This document shows positions 55,207 to 63,861 of a DNA stretch of 64,000 nucleotides, piece by piece. The DNA is from an uncultured Massilia sp. GTDB lineage: Bacteria > Pseudomonadota > Gammaproteobacteria > Burkholderiales > Burkholderiaceae. The notes beneath the pieces are model-generated. The model was not told where the DNA came from and ran no database searches. It saw only the letters and a list, made by a program, of their open reading frames with translations. The stretch is from assembly GCA_946481275.1 (NCBI GenBank), contig CAMLMV010000004.1, forward strand, positions 1 to 64,000. The letters are read 5' to 3'. Position 1 is the stretch's first letter. Every line of letters starts with the position of its first letter. Made by a program: the position numbers and the translations under genes.

Positions 55207-58071
55207 TCATTCTTGCAACAAATCGCTCAGCGGCGCTGCTGGCTTATCCTTTTCAGCCTTGCGCGGTTTATAAATTACTTTTTTCACAGGCTTGTTTGCA
55301 ACGTTTTCTCGCCGGACCTTGCCATTTGCGTCGAGCGTCCCGTTCAAAACGGGCCCTTTGTCGAAATGGATTTCGTATTCCGCTCCATCGATTCCCTCGC
55401 CAGTGTCGGCATCTCGATATTCCAGACCGATCCATTGTGCCGGCGGTTTTCCTTCACCCGAGAAGTGCGGCAGATCGAACGACATCCGGCCTGGGCCATC
55501 CCATTTGTGCGTGCTTGCCTTGACAGTGAAATCTCCGCTGCACCCCAGTTCAATTTTGCCATCCGCTATTTTGATGTATGCGCCACCACAAATCAGACTG
55601 ATGCTCTTTTGGGCAGCGATCGTAATCTCGCCTTCACTGGCAGTAATCGTCATGTCCTTGCCCGCGGCAATGCCAATACTGTCGTGTTGCGCCTGGATGT
55701 CGAGTTTTCCGGTGTGCGCGATGTACTTCATTCCATTCTTCTGCGAGAAGAGGGAAATACCCTGTCGAGCATTAATGTTGACGCGCTCGCCCGCGATCAC
55801 CTGGATGTTCTGTTGTGCGATCACATTGTGCTGTTGGCCGCTATAGCTAACGGATGAATAAGGGGTTGCGCTGAGGAAACCGCCGTGTGCATATTGTGCG
55901 ATCAGCGGCGCAGCGGTATCGGCCTCCCCGCCGCTCTGGGTATTGGTGCCTTTCTCGGCATTCCGCAGGTTCTCGTTCAGGTCCTTGTGCGGTTCCAGGT
56001 CCACGGCCATGGCTTGATTCTGTTCAGAAAACTCCCCCAATTCCTTTAGAAGTGCCTGCGAACTCTCAAGCAATCCTTGAAGCATGCCGCGTTCCAGTTG
56101 GTTGCCCTGTGCTCGCAGCATGGCCTGCGTCGTCAACAACAACATCTGGGCGGAGCGAATGACAACGGAGTTATCACTGCGCAGTTCTGCGCCTTCGCCT
56201 CGGGGACGGGCTTTGCCGTCCCGCCGTGGGTGTGTCAGCCAGCCCAGGTTCAATTCGCTGTAGCCGTGCTCGCTCGCAAGCTGTGCGCTGATTTGCTCTG
56301 GCGTATCGTCCAGACGAAGCTGGTTCAGGCGCCCCCCTTGCACTTCCTTGCTTTTGATACCGGAGACATATTTGTTCTCCGGTAGGGTGCCGGTATGGTT
56401 GAATTTGGGCGGCAATGCCCCGCCGTTGTAGACCTGGCCAACAATAAGCGGCTTATCGGGATCGCCCCCCAGGAAATCGACGATGACCTCATCGCCAACC
56501 CGCGGCAGTGTGAATGCACCGCGCTGACCGCCCGCCCACGTGCTGACGACCCGCACCCAGGCGGAATCGCTGTCGGTGTCACTCGCACCCGCGCCTGCGT
56601 GGTCTTGTTGCCGGGTTGCCGGAAAACGGATCTTGACCCGCCCCATTGCGTCGCAATGCACTTCCTCGCCTTCCGGACCGACGACCAACGCGCTCTGTAA
56701 CGTTGCTACAGGCAGGTCGGTCCGAGGATCGAACGACGGCACAATCGGAATGCCGCGACGTACGCACGTGAACCGATTGCTGTAGCGTACTTCGCGTTCT
56801 TCGTTGGCCTGGAGCAGATTAGAGGTTGACAGTTCCGTTTGCCATCCATTGGCTACGAACAGCCGTTGGATTTTCTCGTCGACCGCTTTGGGCAAGTTAC
56901 TGTCAGCCAGGACCGAGAGCTCAGTGATCACAAACTGTCTCTCATCGCTCGGATGCGTGTCGATTTCCGGGTGGCCGGACAGTCCAATCCATTCACCGAC
57001 GCACAGGTCACGTACACCGCTTTCCCCATAGAAGCACTTCGCTTCGTACTCGTGTCGACGTATGCGAAGGTCGCCCAAACGACGATAATCTTTCAAGTCG
57101 TCGCCAGCGTGGGGCACGTCGAGCACGTATTCGTCGATGCCGGCAGCGAGTTGGTCTCCCATCGCCCCTTGCTGCATGGTCGTAAGCGCCTGCGTTTCCA
57201 TGAGACGGACGCTTGCGTAGTCCCAACTGTGGCGCGTAACGCCTCCGGGTTTCAGACTACGCATGGCGGTCCAGGTAGTGATACTGTCCCGTGACTCGGT
57301 AGCGTGATCGCGGTGGTAGCGCACGATGCCGGCGGAATTCTGAGCCAGCCCGGTTACGTCGTCGAATAACACCAGCGTATGAGCTGGCATGTCCCTACTG
57401 TCGTCCTGGCTTGCCCGTCCTGGGCGCATGAACCAGGCGATTCCTTGGCGTTTCCACAAACGGCGCAGAAAGGCGGCGTCCGATTCGTTGTGCTGCATGA
57501 TGAATTCGCGGGCCGGGTAAGTCCCCTGTAACTGGGCCGTGTCAACATCGAATGCTTTCGCGAGGACACCGTTCGTCTGCCTCCATTCGTCGAGAATTGC
57601 CAGTGCAACGTCCACTTCGTTCTTGTTTCGGAAAACTCGCGTGTTGACGCGCTGCTCCATGATTGCGAGCGCATCTCGTGCAATCAGCTGGTACGTGGCC
57701 AACCCGCCGTCGCTTTGTCCCGCGAACGCATGCGTGACGATGCCGCAGACAGAGCGCAATTCACCCCGGTCGGTGACCAGTTGAAGTTCAACCGGCAGTG
57801 CGATGAAATCCTTTAATGCCAGTCCGGACTGGGTTGATACGCATTGCAAGCGATATTCGAAGCCCCCGCACATGGTCTCGGTCCCGACGACGCGCTTGAC
57901 GAGTAGTACATCATCTCGGAGCCGTCGTTCGCCTGCTAGACGAAGACGAATCGGGCGGTTGGTTTGGGTGAGCGCACTTAGGAAGGCACCGGCGAGATCG
58001 CGCGAATTCATGTCAGCGGTATCGATTGGTAGTGTTGGGAGCAACGCAGTCGAATGCATAAAGGTCAGCAT
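55207..58071 (-). CDS. vgrG: Type VI secretion tip protein VgrG (TssI) with C-terminal extension
   Basis: 954 aa. N-terminal gp27-like hub (about 30-430: YPAREFIMQHNESDAAFLRR, WKRQGIAWFM), gp5-like OB fold with VVSTWAGGQRGAFTLPRVGDEV and FLGGDPDKPLIVGQVYNG, DUF2345 beta-helix needle (about 680-840), then an extra C-terminal domain from about 865 (LEYRDADTGEGIDGAEYEI, NGTLDANGKVRRENV) that looks like a transthyretin/carrier-type adaptor for cargo. First gene of the cassette. Core T6SS genes are not in the window. ATG 58059 is an alternative start. Confidence 0.94.
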   Translation of the reverse strand: MLTFMHSTALLPTLPIDTADMNSRDLAGAFLSALTQTNRPIRLRLAGERRLRDDVLLVKRVVGTETMCGGFEYRLQCVSTQSGLALKDFIALPVELQLVTDRGELRSVCGIVTHAFAGQSDGGLATYQLIARDALAIMEQRVNTRVFRNKNEVDVALAILDEWRQTNGVLAKAFDVDTAQLQGTYPAREFIMQHNESDAAFLRRLWKRQGIAWFMRPGRASQDDSRDMPAHTLVLFDDVTGLAQNSAGIVRYHRDHATESRDSITTWTAMRSLKPGGVTRHSWDYASVRLMETQALTTMQQGAMGDQLAAGIDEYVLDVPHAGDDLKDYRRLGDLRIRRHEYEAKCFYGESGVRDLCVGEWIGLSGHPEIDTHPSDERQFVITELSVLADSNLPKAVDEKIQRLFVANGWQTELSTSNLLQANEEREVRYSNRFTCVRRGIPIVPSFDPRTDLPVATLQSALVVGPEGEEVHCDAMGRVKIRFPATRQQDHAGAGASDTDSDSAWVRVVSTWAGGQRGAFTLPRVGDEVIVDFLGGDPDKPLIVGQVYNGGALPPKFNHTGTLPENKYVSGIKSKEVQGGRLNQLRLDDTPEQISAQLASEHGYSELNLGWLTHPRRDGKARPRGEGAELRSDNSVVIRSAQMLLLTTQAMLRAQGNQLERGMLQGLLESSQALLKELGEFSEQNQAMAVDLEPHKDLNENLRNAEKGTNTQSGGEADTAAPLIAQYAHGGFLSATPYSSVSYSGQQHNVIAQQNIQVIAGERVNINARQGISLFSQKNGMKYIAHTGKLDIQAQHDSIGIAAGKDMTITASEGEITIAAQKSISLICGGAYIKIADGKIELGCSGDFTVKASTHKWDGPGRMSFDLPHFSGEGKPPAQWIGLEYRDADTGEGIDGAEYEIHFDKGPVLNGTLDANGKVRRENVANKPVKKVIYKPRKAEKDKPAAPLSDLLQE

Positions 58072-59007
58072 GGACTGGCTTTGGACTGCGAATTATCAAT
58101 CTATTAATATCAGTTTCGAATATTGAATGATCTGCATTCCCGGAGACGAGCTATGTGCAAGAAAACCCCGCACAGCCTAGCGATGTTGCAGCGCGGAGAC
58201 TAGCGATATCGCAATCATTCTGCTAATTAGCTCAATATTCAGCAGCTTGCTCTGCATCTCCTTTAGAGCAGTATCAGGATCGTCAGACCGTAGCCCGACA
58301 CGCACGCGAAATCGCGTGACAGTTATTCTGTGGCGTTATGCTTATTGGGCAGTAATTGCGCTTTTTGGCCGTCGACATGAGGAAAACTCAGGCGGAGAGG
58401 CACTCCACTATCGAGGCGTGACGTGCTGCGTTTTCGCATTGAGAAAACCCGAGCAAATGTTGCCAAATTTCTTTATTTATTGCCTATAGAAAATTCAAGA
58501 TAATCAACCGCTAGCAATTTCAACCATTCTGTAAACACGCCTATTATCCGTTTACGCAATTTGCTACGTTCAGGCCATATAAATTTGACGGCGGAAAGTT
58601 TAACAACAGCATCTGTGTCTTGTCCAGTCGCGCGCGATAAACACCAGCATAAAAATTTGGCGAAAAGCGCGATCAATCAGTTACATTGCGTTATAAATCG
58701 AGAACGGGAATTCTCAATTTTTTTAATGTTTGGGCTGATCAATAACAAGCGAACGCCTATTACTGGATCGAATTAATGATACGCAGGGAAGTCGGAACAG
58801 AAGTGCCAAAGAGGCACTGGAACTATTTGGGGATTTGCAGAGAGTTGGATGACGTCGAGCAGCCTCGTAGCCCGCAGGGGCTCCGGCTCTCGATCCATTG
58901 CCGCGAGGTCCACGGCGTGGCGGACGTAGTTGATTTGTCGGTTTACTTGGAAATTGTCTGGCCGTTTCTTCGGCGCGACAGATGGTATCGCTGGTCGCAA
59001 CAACCCG
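58072..59007. other. Gene-poor, A+T-rich stretch upstream of vgrG
   Basis: About 0.9 kb. Only short, unconvincing reading frames (for example 58473-58676 minus, 67 codons). Base composition is well below the window average in 58100-58780. The last part (58780-59000) is again G+C-rich and on the minus strand reads protein-like ([20 protein letters not shown], then PEPLRATRLLDVIQL), perhaps a relic of a gene I cannot name. The vgrG promoter should lie here. Confidence 0.6.
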
Positions 59008-59115
59008 CGCATCCGCCCACCGATGATGCCGGGCAACCGCAGCCTGAACCTGTCGAACACGGTGGCCGTCGTCTACGAGGCGTGGCGCCAGAACGGGTAC
59101 GCAGGCGGCGGCTGA
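59008..59115 (+). pseudogene. Displaced 3' end of trmL, direct repeat copy B
   Basis: Reads [19 protein letters not shown] then [15 protein letters not shown] and a stop, matching the TrmL C-terminus in the same frame. Compared with trmL it has Leu to Pro and lacks one Val codon; other changes are silent. No trmL body precedes it, so it is a stranded tail. Confidence 0.85.
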
Positions 59116-59122
59116 TCGCCCC

Positions 59123-59446
59123 TCATTGACACATCTGCTGCATCATCTGCAGATGCCGCTCGCGCGATTCCCGGGGCATGTCCGGCATGGCCTGCTCCAT
59201 GATCGCCTGGCGTTCTTCCGGCGTGCGGGCGCTCATCATTTGTTGATGCAGCTTGCACATGTCCTGCTGGCCTTGCATGCCCATGTGCTCGCCGCTGCCG
59301 GCGGCGGTACCCGACCCCGCGCTGCCGCTCGAACCGGCCCCCGTTCCCACGCCGCGCTGGGGCGGCGGTTGTTCCGGCCCACGTGCCTGCCATGACTGGC
59401 AGGCGGTCAACGCCCCCGCTACAAGGACGACGAACATCGTCTTCAT
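59123..59446 (-). CDS. Small lipoprotein of unknown function
   Basis: 107 aa: lipobox LTAC (Cys16), a Gly/Ser-rich linker, and a Met/Gln/His-rich tail with HMGMQGQQDMCKLHQQMM and HLQMMQQMC, which could bind metal. Ends a few bases from the trmL-tail relic. No family recognised. Confidence 0.72.
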   Translation of the reverse strand: MKTMFVVLVAGALTACQSWQARGPEQPPPQRGVGTGAGSSGSAGSGTAAGSGEHMGMQGQQDMCKLHQQMMSARTPEERQAIMEQAMPDMPRESRERHLQMMQQMCQ

Positions 59447-59505
59447 GAGTATCTCCTGTCGGAATACTCATCGTTCGACCAGGCCGTGGACCGGCCGGTT
59501 CCCGA

Positions 59506-59994
59506 TCAGCCGTATTGACGGATCTTCGCGACGAGCCTGGTCGTCGAGCGGTCGTGCGCGAAATCGATCGCGACGGCCTTGCCGCCGTAGGCGATCACTT
59601 CCTTCCCTTCCGGGATGGCGCTCATGACGTAGTCGCCGCCCTTGGCATAGATGTCGGGGCGGGCTTCCTGGACGACTTCCAGCGCCGTGTCTTCGTCGAA
59701 TTCCACGACGAGGCTGACGGATTCCAGCGCGGCCAGCACGGCCATGCGGTCGGCCAGCGTGTTCAGCGGGCGGTCGTCACCTTTACCCAGGCGTTTCACG
59801 GACGCGTCCGTGTTGACGGCGACGACGAGCGACGCGCCCAGTTCACGGGCCTGGGCGAGATACGTCACGTGGCCGCGGTGCAGGATGTCGAACACGCCGT
59901 TCGTCAGCACGACGGGTTTCGGCAGGTCGGCGATGCGTTGCGGCAAGGTGGCGCGGGTGCAGAGTTTTTGTTCGAAGGTAGGCATGGCGTGCAT
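59506..59994 (-). CDS. rfaE2: D-glycero-beta-D-manno-heptose 1-phosphate adenylyltransferase
   Basis: 162 aa nucleotidyltransferase that makes ADP-heptose for lipopolysaccharide core; the C-terminal half of HldE as a separate protein. Nucleotidyltransferase motif VLTNGVFDILHRGHVTYL, then VAVNTDASVKRLGKG, DEDTALEVVQEARPDIYAKG and YGGKAVAIDFAHDRSTT with the ISSTK-like end. It starts one base after the pilU stop. Confidence 0.92.
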   Translation of the reverse strand: MHAMPTFEQKLCTRATLPQRIADLPKPVVLTNGVFDILHRGHVTYLAQARELGASLVVAVNTDASVKRLGKGDDRPLNTLADRMAVLAALESVSLVVEFDEDTALEVVQEARPDIYAKGGDYVMSAIPEGKEVIAYGGKAVAIDFAHDRSTTRLVAKIRQYG

Positions 59995-59995
59995 T

Positions 59996-61186
59996 TTAAC
60001 TTGCGGCCGGCGGTTCCTCTTCCGGCTCGTCGATCAGCATCGACAGCTCGGCCGGCTTCGCGGCACCGCCGCTCTCCCCCGGCGCCTTGCGTTCGCCCGA
60101 CAGCTTGATCTGCAGGCGCAGGCCGTTCGCGGAATCGGCGTTGCGGATGGCTTCGTCATAGCTGATGTAGCCCTTGTTGTAGAGCTCGAACAACGCCTGG
60201 TCGAACGTGCACATGCCCAGCTCGCGCGACTTGTGCATGATCTCCTTGATGCTCTGGAAGCTGCCCTTCAGGATCATCTCGCCGATCGTCGGCGTGTTCA
60301 GCAGGATCTCGATGGCGGCCTTGCGCCCCTTCCCATCTTCCGTGCGGACCAGCCGCTGCGAGACGATGGCGCGCAGATTCGACGACAGGTCCATCAGCAA
60401 TTGATTCCTCCGCTCTTCCGGGAAGAAGTTGATGATGCGGTCCATCGTCTGGTTCGCATTGTTCGCGTGCAGCGTCCCCAGGCACAGGTGACCTGTTTCG
60501 GCGAACGCGATCGCGTGTTCCATCGTTTCCGTGTCGCGGATCTCGCCGATCAGGATCACGTCCGGCGCCTGGCGCAGCGTGTTCTTCAGCGCGTTGTGCC
60601 ACGACAGCGTGTCGACGCCCACCTCGCGGTGCGTGATGAGGCAGCTCTTGTTCTTGTGGACGTATTCGACGGGGTCCTCGACCGTGATGATGTGGCCGGC
60701 CGAGTTGCTGTTGCGGTAATCGATCATCGCCGCCAGCGTCGTCGACTTGCCGGAGCCCGTGCCGCCGACGACGAGGACGAGGCCCCGCTTCGTCATCACG
60801 ACGTCCTTCAGCACCTCGGGCAGGTCGAGCTTTTCGAAGTTCGGGATTTCCGATGCAATGGTTCGCACGACCATGCCCACGCTCTGCTGCTGCACGAACA
60901 CGTTCACGCGGAACCGGCACACGCCCGGCAGGGAGATGGCGAAATTGCACTCCATCTCCGCCTCGAACTCGGCCCGCTGGCGCTCGTTCATGAGAGAAAG
61001 CGACAGCGCACGCGTGATGTCGCCCGTCAGGCGCTGCTGGCTCAGGGGTTTCATGGCGCCCTGGTGCTTCATGCTGGGCGGGAAATCGGCCGAGATGAAC
61101 AGGTCGGAACCGCCCTGCTGGTGCATGACCGTGAGCAGCTTGTGCATATAGGCCTGGGCTTCCGCCGGGCCGAAGGTCGAGGACAT
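59996..61186 (-). CDS. pilU: Type IV pilus retraction ATPase PilU
   Basis: 396 aa hexameric ATPase of the PilT/VirB11 class. Walker A GGTGSGKSTTLAAMI, Asp box in HIITVEDPVEYVHKN, Walker B RQAPDVILIGEIRDTETME, His box in HLCLGTLHANNANQTMDRI. The N-terminal segment with SDLFISADFPPSMKHQG and the acidic C-tail (EPEEEPPAAS) favour PilU over PilT. pilT and the other pilus genes are not in the window. The start at 61186 gives the usual length. Confidence 0.93.
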   Translation of the reverse strand: MSSTFGPAEAQAYMHKLLTVMHQQGGSDLFISADFPPSMKHQGAMKPLSQQRLTGDITRALSLSLMNERQRAEFEAEMECNFAISLPGVCRFRVNVFVQQQSVGMVVRTIASEIPNFEKLDLPEVLKDVVMTKRGLVLVVGGTGSGKSTTLAAMIDYRNSNSAGHIITVEDPVEYVHKNKSCLITHREVGVDTLSWHNALKNTLRQAPDVILIGEIRDTETMEHAIAFAETGHLCLGTLHANNANQTMDRIINFFPEERRNQLLMDLSSNLRAIVSQRLVRTEDGKGRKAAIEILLNTPTIGEMILKGSFQSIKEIMHKSRELGMCTFDQALFELYNKGYISYDEAIRNADSANGLRLQIKLSGERKAPGESGGAAKPAELSMLIDEPEEEPPAAS

Positions 61187-61243
61187 GGATGTCTTCCTAT
61201 TAACGCAAGGCAACATCGCCTGCCCGGCCATTATATCCATGGC

Positions 61244-61255
61244 TTTACCGGTAAA
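61244..61255. promoter_or_regulatory. 12-bp palindrome between pilU and oxyR
   Basis: TTTACCGGTAAA, a perfect palindrome in the 142-bp divergent spacer, with ATAG following. Possible operator; it does not match the OxyR consensus well. Confidence 0.35.
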
Positions 61256-61328
61256 ATAGTGACAGACTGCTCAAAAGGCAGGCAAACGTGTCTTAGAGAA
61301 CACGGCCGGCAAATAACACTCGGATCCC

Positions 61329-62273
61329 ATGACACTGACCGAACTGAAATACATCGTCGCCGTCGCACGCGCCCGCCATTTCGGGCATGCGGCCGAAGCC
61401 TGCTTCGTCGCCCAGCCCACGCTGTCCGTCGCCATCAAGAAACTCGAGGACGAACTCGGCGTCACGCTGTTCGAACGGGGCGGATCGGAAGTGTCCGTGA
61501 CGCCGCTGGGCGCGCAGATCGTCGCGCAGGCCGAGCGCGTGCTCGAGCAGACGGCCGCCATCAAGGAATTGGCCAAGCAGAACAAGGACCCGCTGTCCGG
61601 CCCGCTGCGCCTCGGTGTGATCTACACCATCGGCCCCTATTTGCTGCCGCCGCTCGTGAAGAACCTGATCGCGAACGTGCCGCAAATGCCGCTCGTGCTG
61701 CAGGAAAATTTCACGGTGAAACTGCTCGACCTGCTGCGCCAGGGCGAGCTGGACGCCGCGATCATGGCCCTGCCGCTGCCGGAACACGGCATGGCCGTGC
61801 AGCCGTTGTACGACGAACCGTTCGTCGTCGCGATGCCGAAGAACCACCCGTGGGCGACGCGCACCGAGATCGCGGCCGAGGACCTCAAGAGCGAGACGAT
61901 GCTGCTGCTGGGCGCAGGTCACTGCTTCCGCGACCAGGTGCTGGAAGTCTGTCCCGAAATGGCGCGCTTCTCTTCGTCGCCGGGCAACGGCATGCAGCGC
62001 ACGTTCGAGGGCTCGTCGCTGGAGACGATCCGGCACATGGTCGCGAGCGGCATCGGCCTGACCGTGCTGCCGCGCGCGTCCGTGCCGGACATGAAGGATC
62101 CGAACGGCATGCTGACCTTCGTCCCGTTCCAGGATCCGGTGCCGTCGCGCCGCGTCGTGATCGTATGGCGCAAGAGTTTTACGCGCCGCGCCGCCATCGA
62201 TGCGGTGGTGAAGGCCGTGGCCGATTGCGGGCTGCCCGGCGTCGAGATGGTCACGCTCCAGGCCGCGGCCTGA
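61329..62273 (+). CDS. oxyR: Hydrogen peroxide-sensing regulator OxyR
   Basis: 314 aa LysR-family activator. N-terminal helix-turn-helix HFGHAAEACFVAQPTLSVAI. The redox pair is present at Cys199 and Cys208 (GAGHCFRDQVLEVC), exactly the E. coli numbering, so peroxide sensing by a disulfide switch is expected. Regulatory domain complete. It diverges from pilU and its 3' end overlaps the next minus-strand gene by 23 bp. Confidence 0.96.
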   Translation: MTLTELKYIVAVARARHFGHAAEACFVAQPTLSVAIKKLEDELGVTLFERGGSEVSVTPLGAQIVAQAERVLEQTAAIKELAKQNKDPLSGPLRLGVIYTIGPYLLPPLVKNLIANVPQMPLVLQENFTVKLLDLLRQGELDAAIMALPLPEHGMAVQPLYDEPFVVAMPKNHPWATRTEIAAEDLKSETMLLLGAGHCFRDQVLEVCPEMARFSSSPGNGMQRTFEGSSLETIRHMVASGIGLTVLPRASVPDMKDPNGMLTFVPFQDPVPSRRVVIVWRKSFTRRAAIDAVVKAVADCGLPGVEMVTLQAAA

Positions 62274-62796
62274 CGCGCGCGGGCAAGACCGGCGCGGCTG
62301 TCGTGGGCCCTGCGGGCGCCGCGGCCGCCTCGTCCGTACGGATGCCGACAGCGCATGGTCCCGCATGTTTTCCGGACAGGGCGCCGACCAGTTCCGTACT
62401 CCGGCGCGGCACCGACTCCATGGGCGCGCACCGCACCGCGTCCCACGTCGCGCCGGCCTGCCTGAATTCGACGGCGCGCACGGAATAGACGCGGCCGCCC
62501 TGCTCCAGCGCGACCATCGCGATGCCGCCGTTCACGACCCCGAGCACGAAACGGCGGCGCGGCATGCTGTCGTCGCTGGCGTCGGTTTCGTTGAAGTCGC
62601 CTCCGCGGTCGGCGATGCCCGCGAGACCGAGTCCCACGCCCAGCAGCGCCTGGATACCGGCCGGGAGCTCGCGCAGCGACCGCGCCTCCGTCCATCCACC
62701 CTGCTCCATCTGCCCGCCAGCCTGTGCGAGCGCACCGCTTCCAAGTCCGCTTCCAAGCCCGATTCCGGCTACCAGCACCATCGTTACGAACCGCAT
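62251..62796 (-). CDS. Secreted protein of unknown function
   Basis: 181 aa. Signal peptide ends near GALAQ. The start at 62796 has AAGGAG eight bases upstream. The mature part has an acidic segment (DFNETDASDDSMPR), beta-rich stretch RFVLGVVNGGIAMVALEQGG and an Ala/Pro-rich end. No family recognised. It overlaps the oxyR end in the opposite direction. Confidence 0.68.
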   Translation of the reverse strand: MRFVTMVLVAGIGLGSGLGSGALAQAGGQMEQGGWTEARSLRELPAGIQALLGVGLGLAGIADRGGDFNETDASDDSMPRRRFVLGVVNGGIAMVALEQGGRVYSVRAVEFRQAGATWDAVRCAPMESVPRRSTELVGALSGKHAGPCAVGIRTDEAAAAPAGPTTAAPVLPARVRPRPGA

Positions 62797-62962
62797 ATGC
62801 ATTCTCCTTGTCCGAAGCCGGCATCGTAGAGCGTCGCGGTGTGCCATGCCTTGTGCATCGTCGATGCGCGCTTGATCGCGTCGTATCGTCCTGCGCCGTA
62901 CAGCCGGGTGCGCCCCGACAGGCTACAATCCTGACCTTGCAGATTTTCAATTCGAACGAACC

Positions 62963-63817
62963 ATGAACAAGCTGGCGCTTTATTTCCGCCTGGTCCGGGG
63001 CCACAAGCCCATCGGCATCCTGCTGCTGCTGTGGCCCACGCTGTGGGCCCTGTGGATGGCATCGAACGGCCATCCCGATCCGATGATCCTTGCCATCTTC
63101 ATCGTGGGTACGGCGCTGATGCGATCGAGCGGCTGCGCGATCAACGACTACGCCGACCGCGACTTCGACCGCCACGTCAAGCGCACGGTCGACCGCCCGC
63201 TGACGAGCGGCCGCATCAAGGGCTGGGAAGCGCTGATGGTGGCGGCCGTGCTCGCGATCGTCTCGTTCCTGCTGATCCTGCCGCTGAACACGCTGACGAA
63301 GCAGCTGTCCGTCGTCGCCGTGATCGTCGCGGGCAGCTATCCGTATTTCAAGCGCTTCTTCGCGCTGCCGCAGGCCTACCTCGGCATCGCGTTCGGCTTC
63401 GGCATCCCGATGGCGTTCGCGGCCGTGCAGGACCACGTCCCGGCCGTGGCCTGGTGGCTGCTGGTCGCCAACGTGTTCTGGTCGCTGGCCTACGACACCG
63501 AGTATGCGATGGTCGACCGCGACGACGACCTCGTCATCGGCATCCGCACGTCCGCCATCACCTTCGGCCGCTACGACGTGGCCGCAATCATGGTGTGCTA
63601 CGCGGCGACGCTCGGCATCGACCTCGTGTGCGGCTGGTCGCTGGGCCTGCGCTGGTGGTTCGTGGCGGGCATCGTCGTCGCGGCCGGGATGGCCGTCTAC
63701 CACTACACGCTGATCCGCGACCGCGACCGCATGAAGTGTTTTAAAGCCTTCAACCATAACAACTGGTTGGGTGCGGCCGTGTTTGCTGGCGTCGCGTTAG
63801 ACTATGCATTAGGATAA
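62963..63817 (+). CDS. ubiA: 4-hydroxybenzoate octaprenyltransferase
   Basis: 284 aa UbiA membrane prenyltransferase of ubiquinone synthesis. First Asp motif [18 protein letters not shown], second in [17 protein letters not shown]; nine helices; N-terminal [19 protein letters not shown]. Complete. Confidence 0.96.
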   Translation: MNKLALYFRLVRGHKPIGILLLLWPTLWALWMASNGHPDPMILAIFIVGTALMRSSGCAINDYADRDFDRHVKRTVDRPLTSGRIKGWEALMVAAVLAIVSFLLILPLNTLTKQLSVVAVIVAGSYPYFKRFFALPQAYLGIAFGFGIPMAFAAVQDHVPAVAWWLLVANVFWSLAYDTEYAMVDRDDDLVIGIRTSAITFGRYDVAAIMVCYAATLGIDLVCGWSLGLRWWFVAGIVVAAGMAVYHYTLIRDRDRMKCFKAFNHNNWLGAAVFAGVALDYALG

Positions 63818-63861
63818 TATTGTCCGTAACACAATCCACAATCCATAACGAGAGGTACCCC

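Larger units (their letters stand above)
51919..59115. mobile_element. Putative imported type VI secretion cassette flanked by trmL-tail repeats
   Basis: About 7 kb holding PAAR remnant, PAAR, putative immunity gene, putative effector and vgrG, plus ~0.9 kb of gene-poor DNA. It is bounded by two copies of the trmL 3' end and is visibly richer in A+T than both flanks. No integrase or transposase is recognisable, so entry by homologous recombination through trmL is more likely than by a self-moving element. Boundaries are inferred from the repeats. Confidence 0.65.

Noticed and set aside
58247..58489. 80-codon reading frame on the plus strand
   Set aside because: Irregular composition rich in Arg and Ser, no homology recognised and no ribosome site.
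58473..58676. 67-codon reading frame on the minus strand near vgrG
   Set aside because: No ribosome site, no recognisable family and it lies in A+T-rich DNA where such frames are expected; not called as a gene.
52030..59115. Classical integrative element with att sites
   Set aside because: No integrase is visible and the flanking repeats are about 110 bp and 9% diverged, unlike exact short att repeats; homologous recombination fits better.
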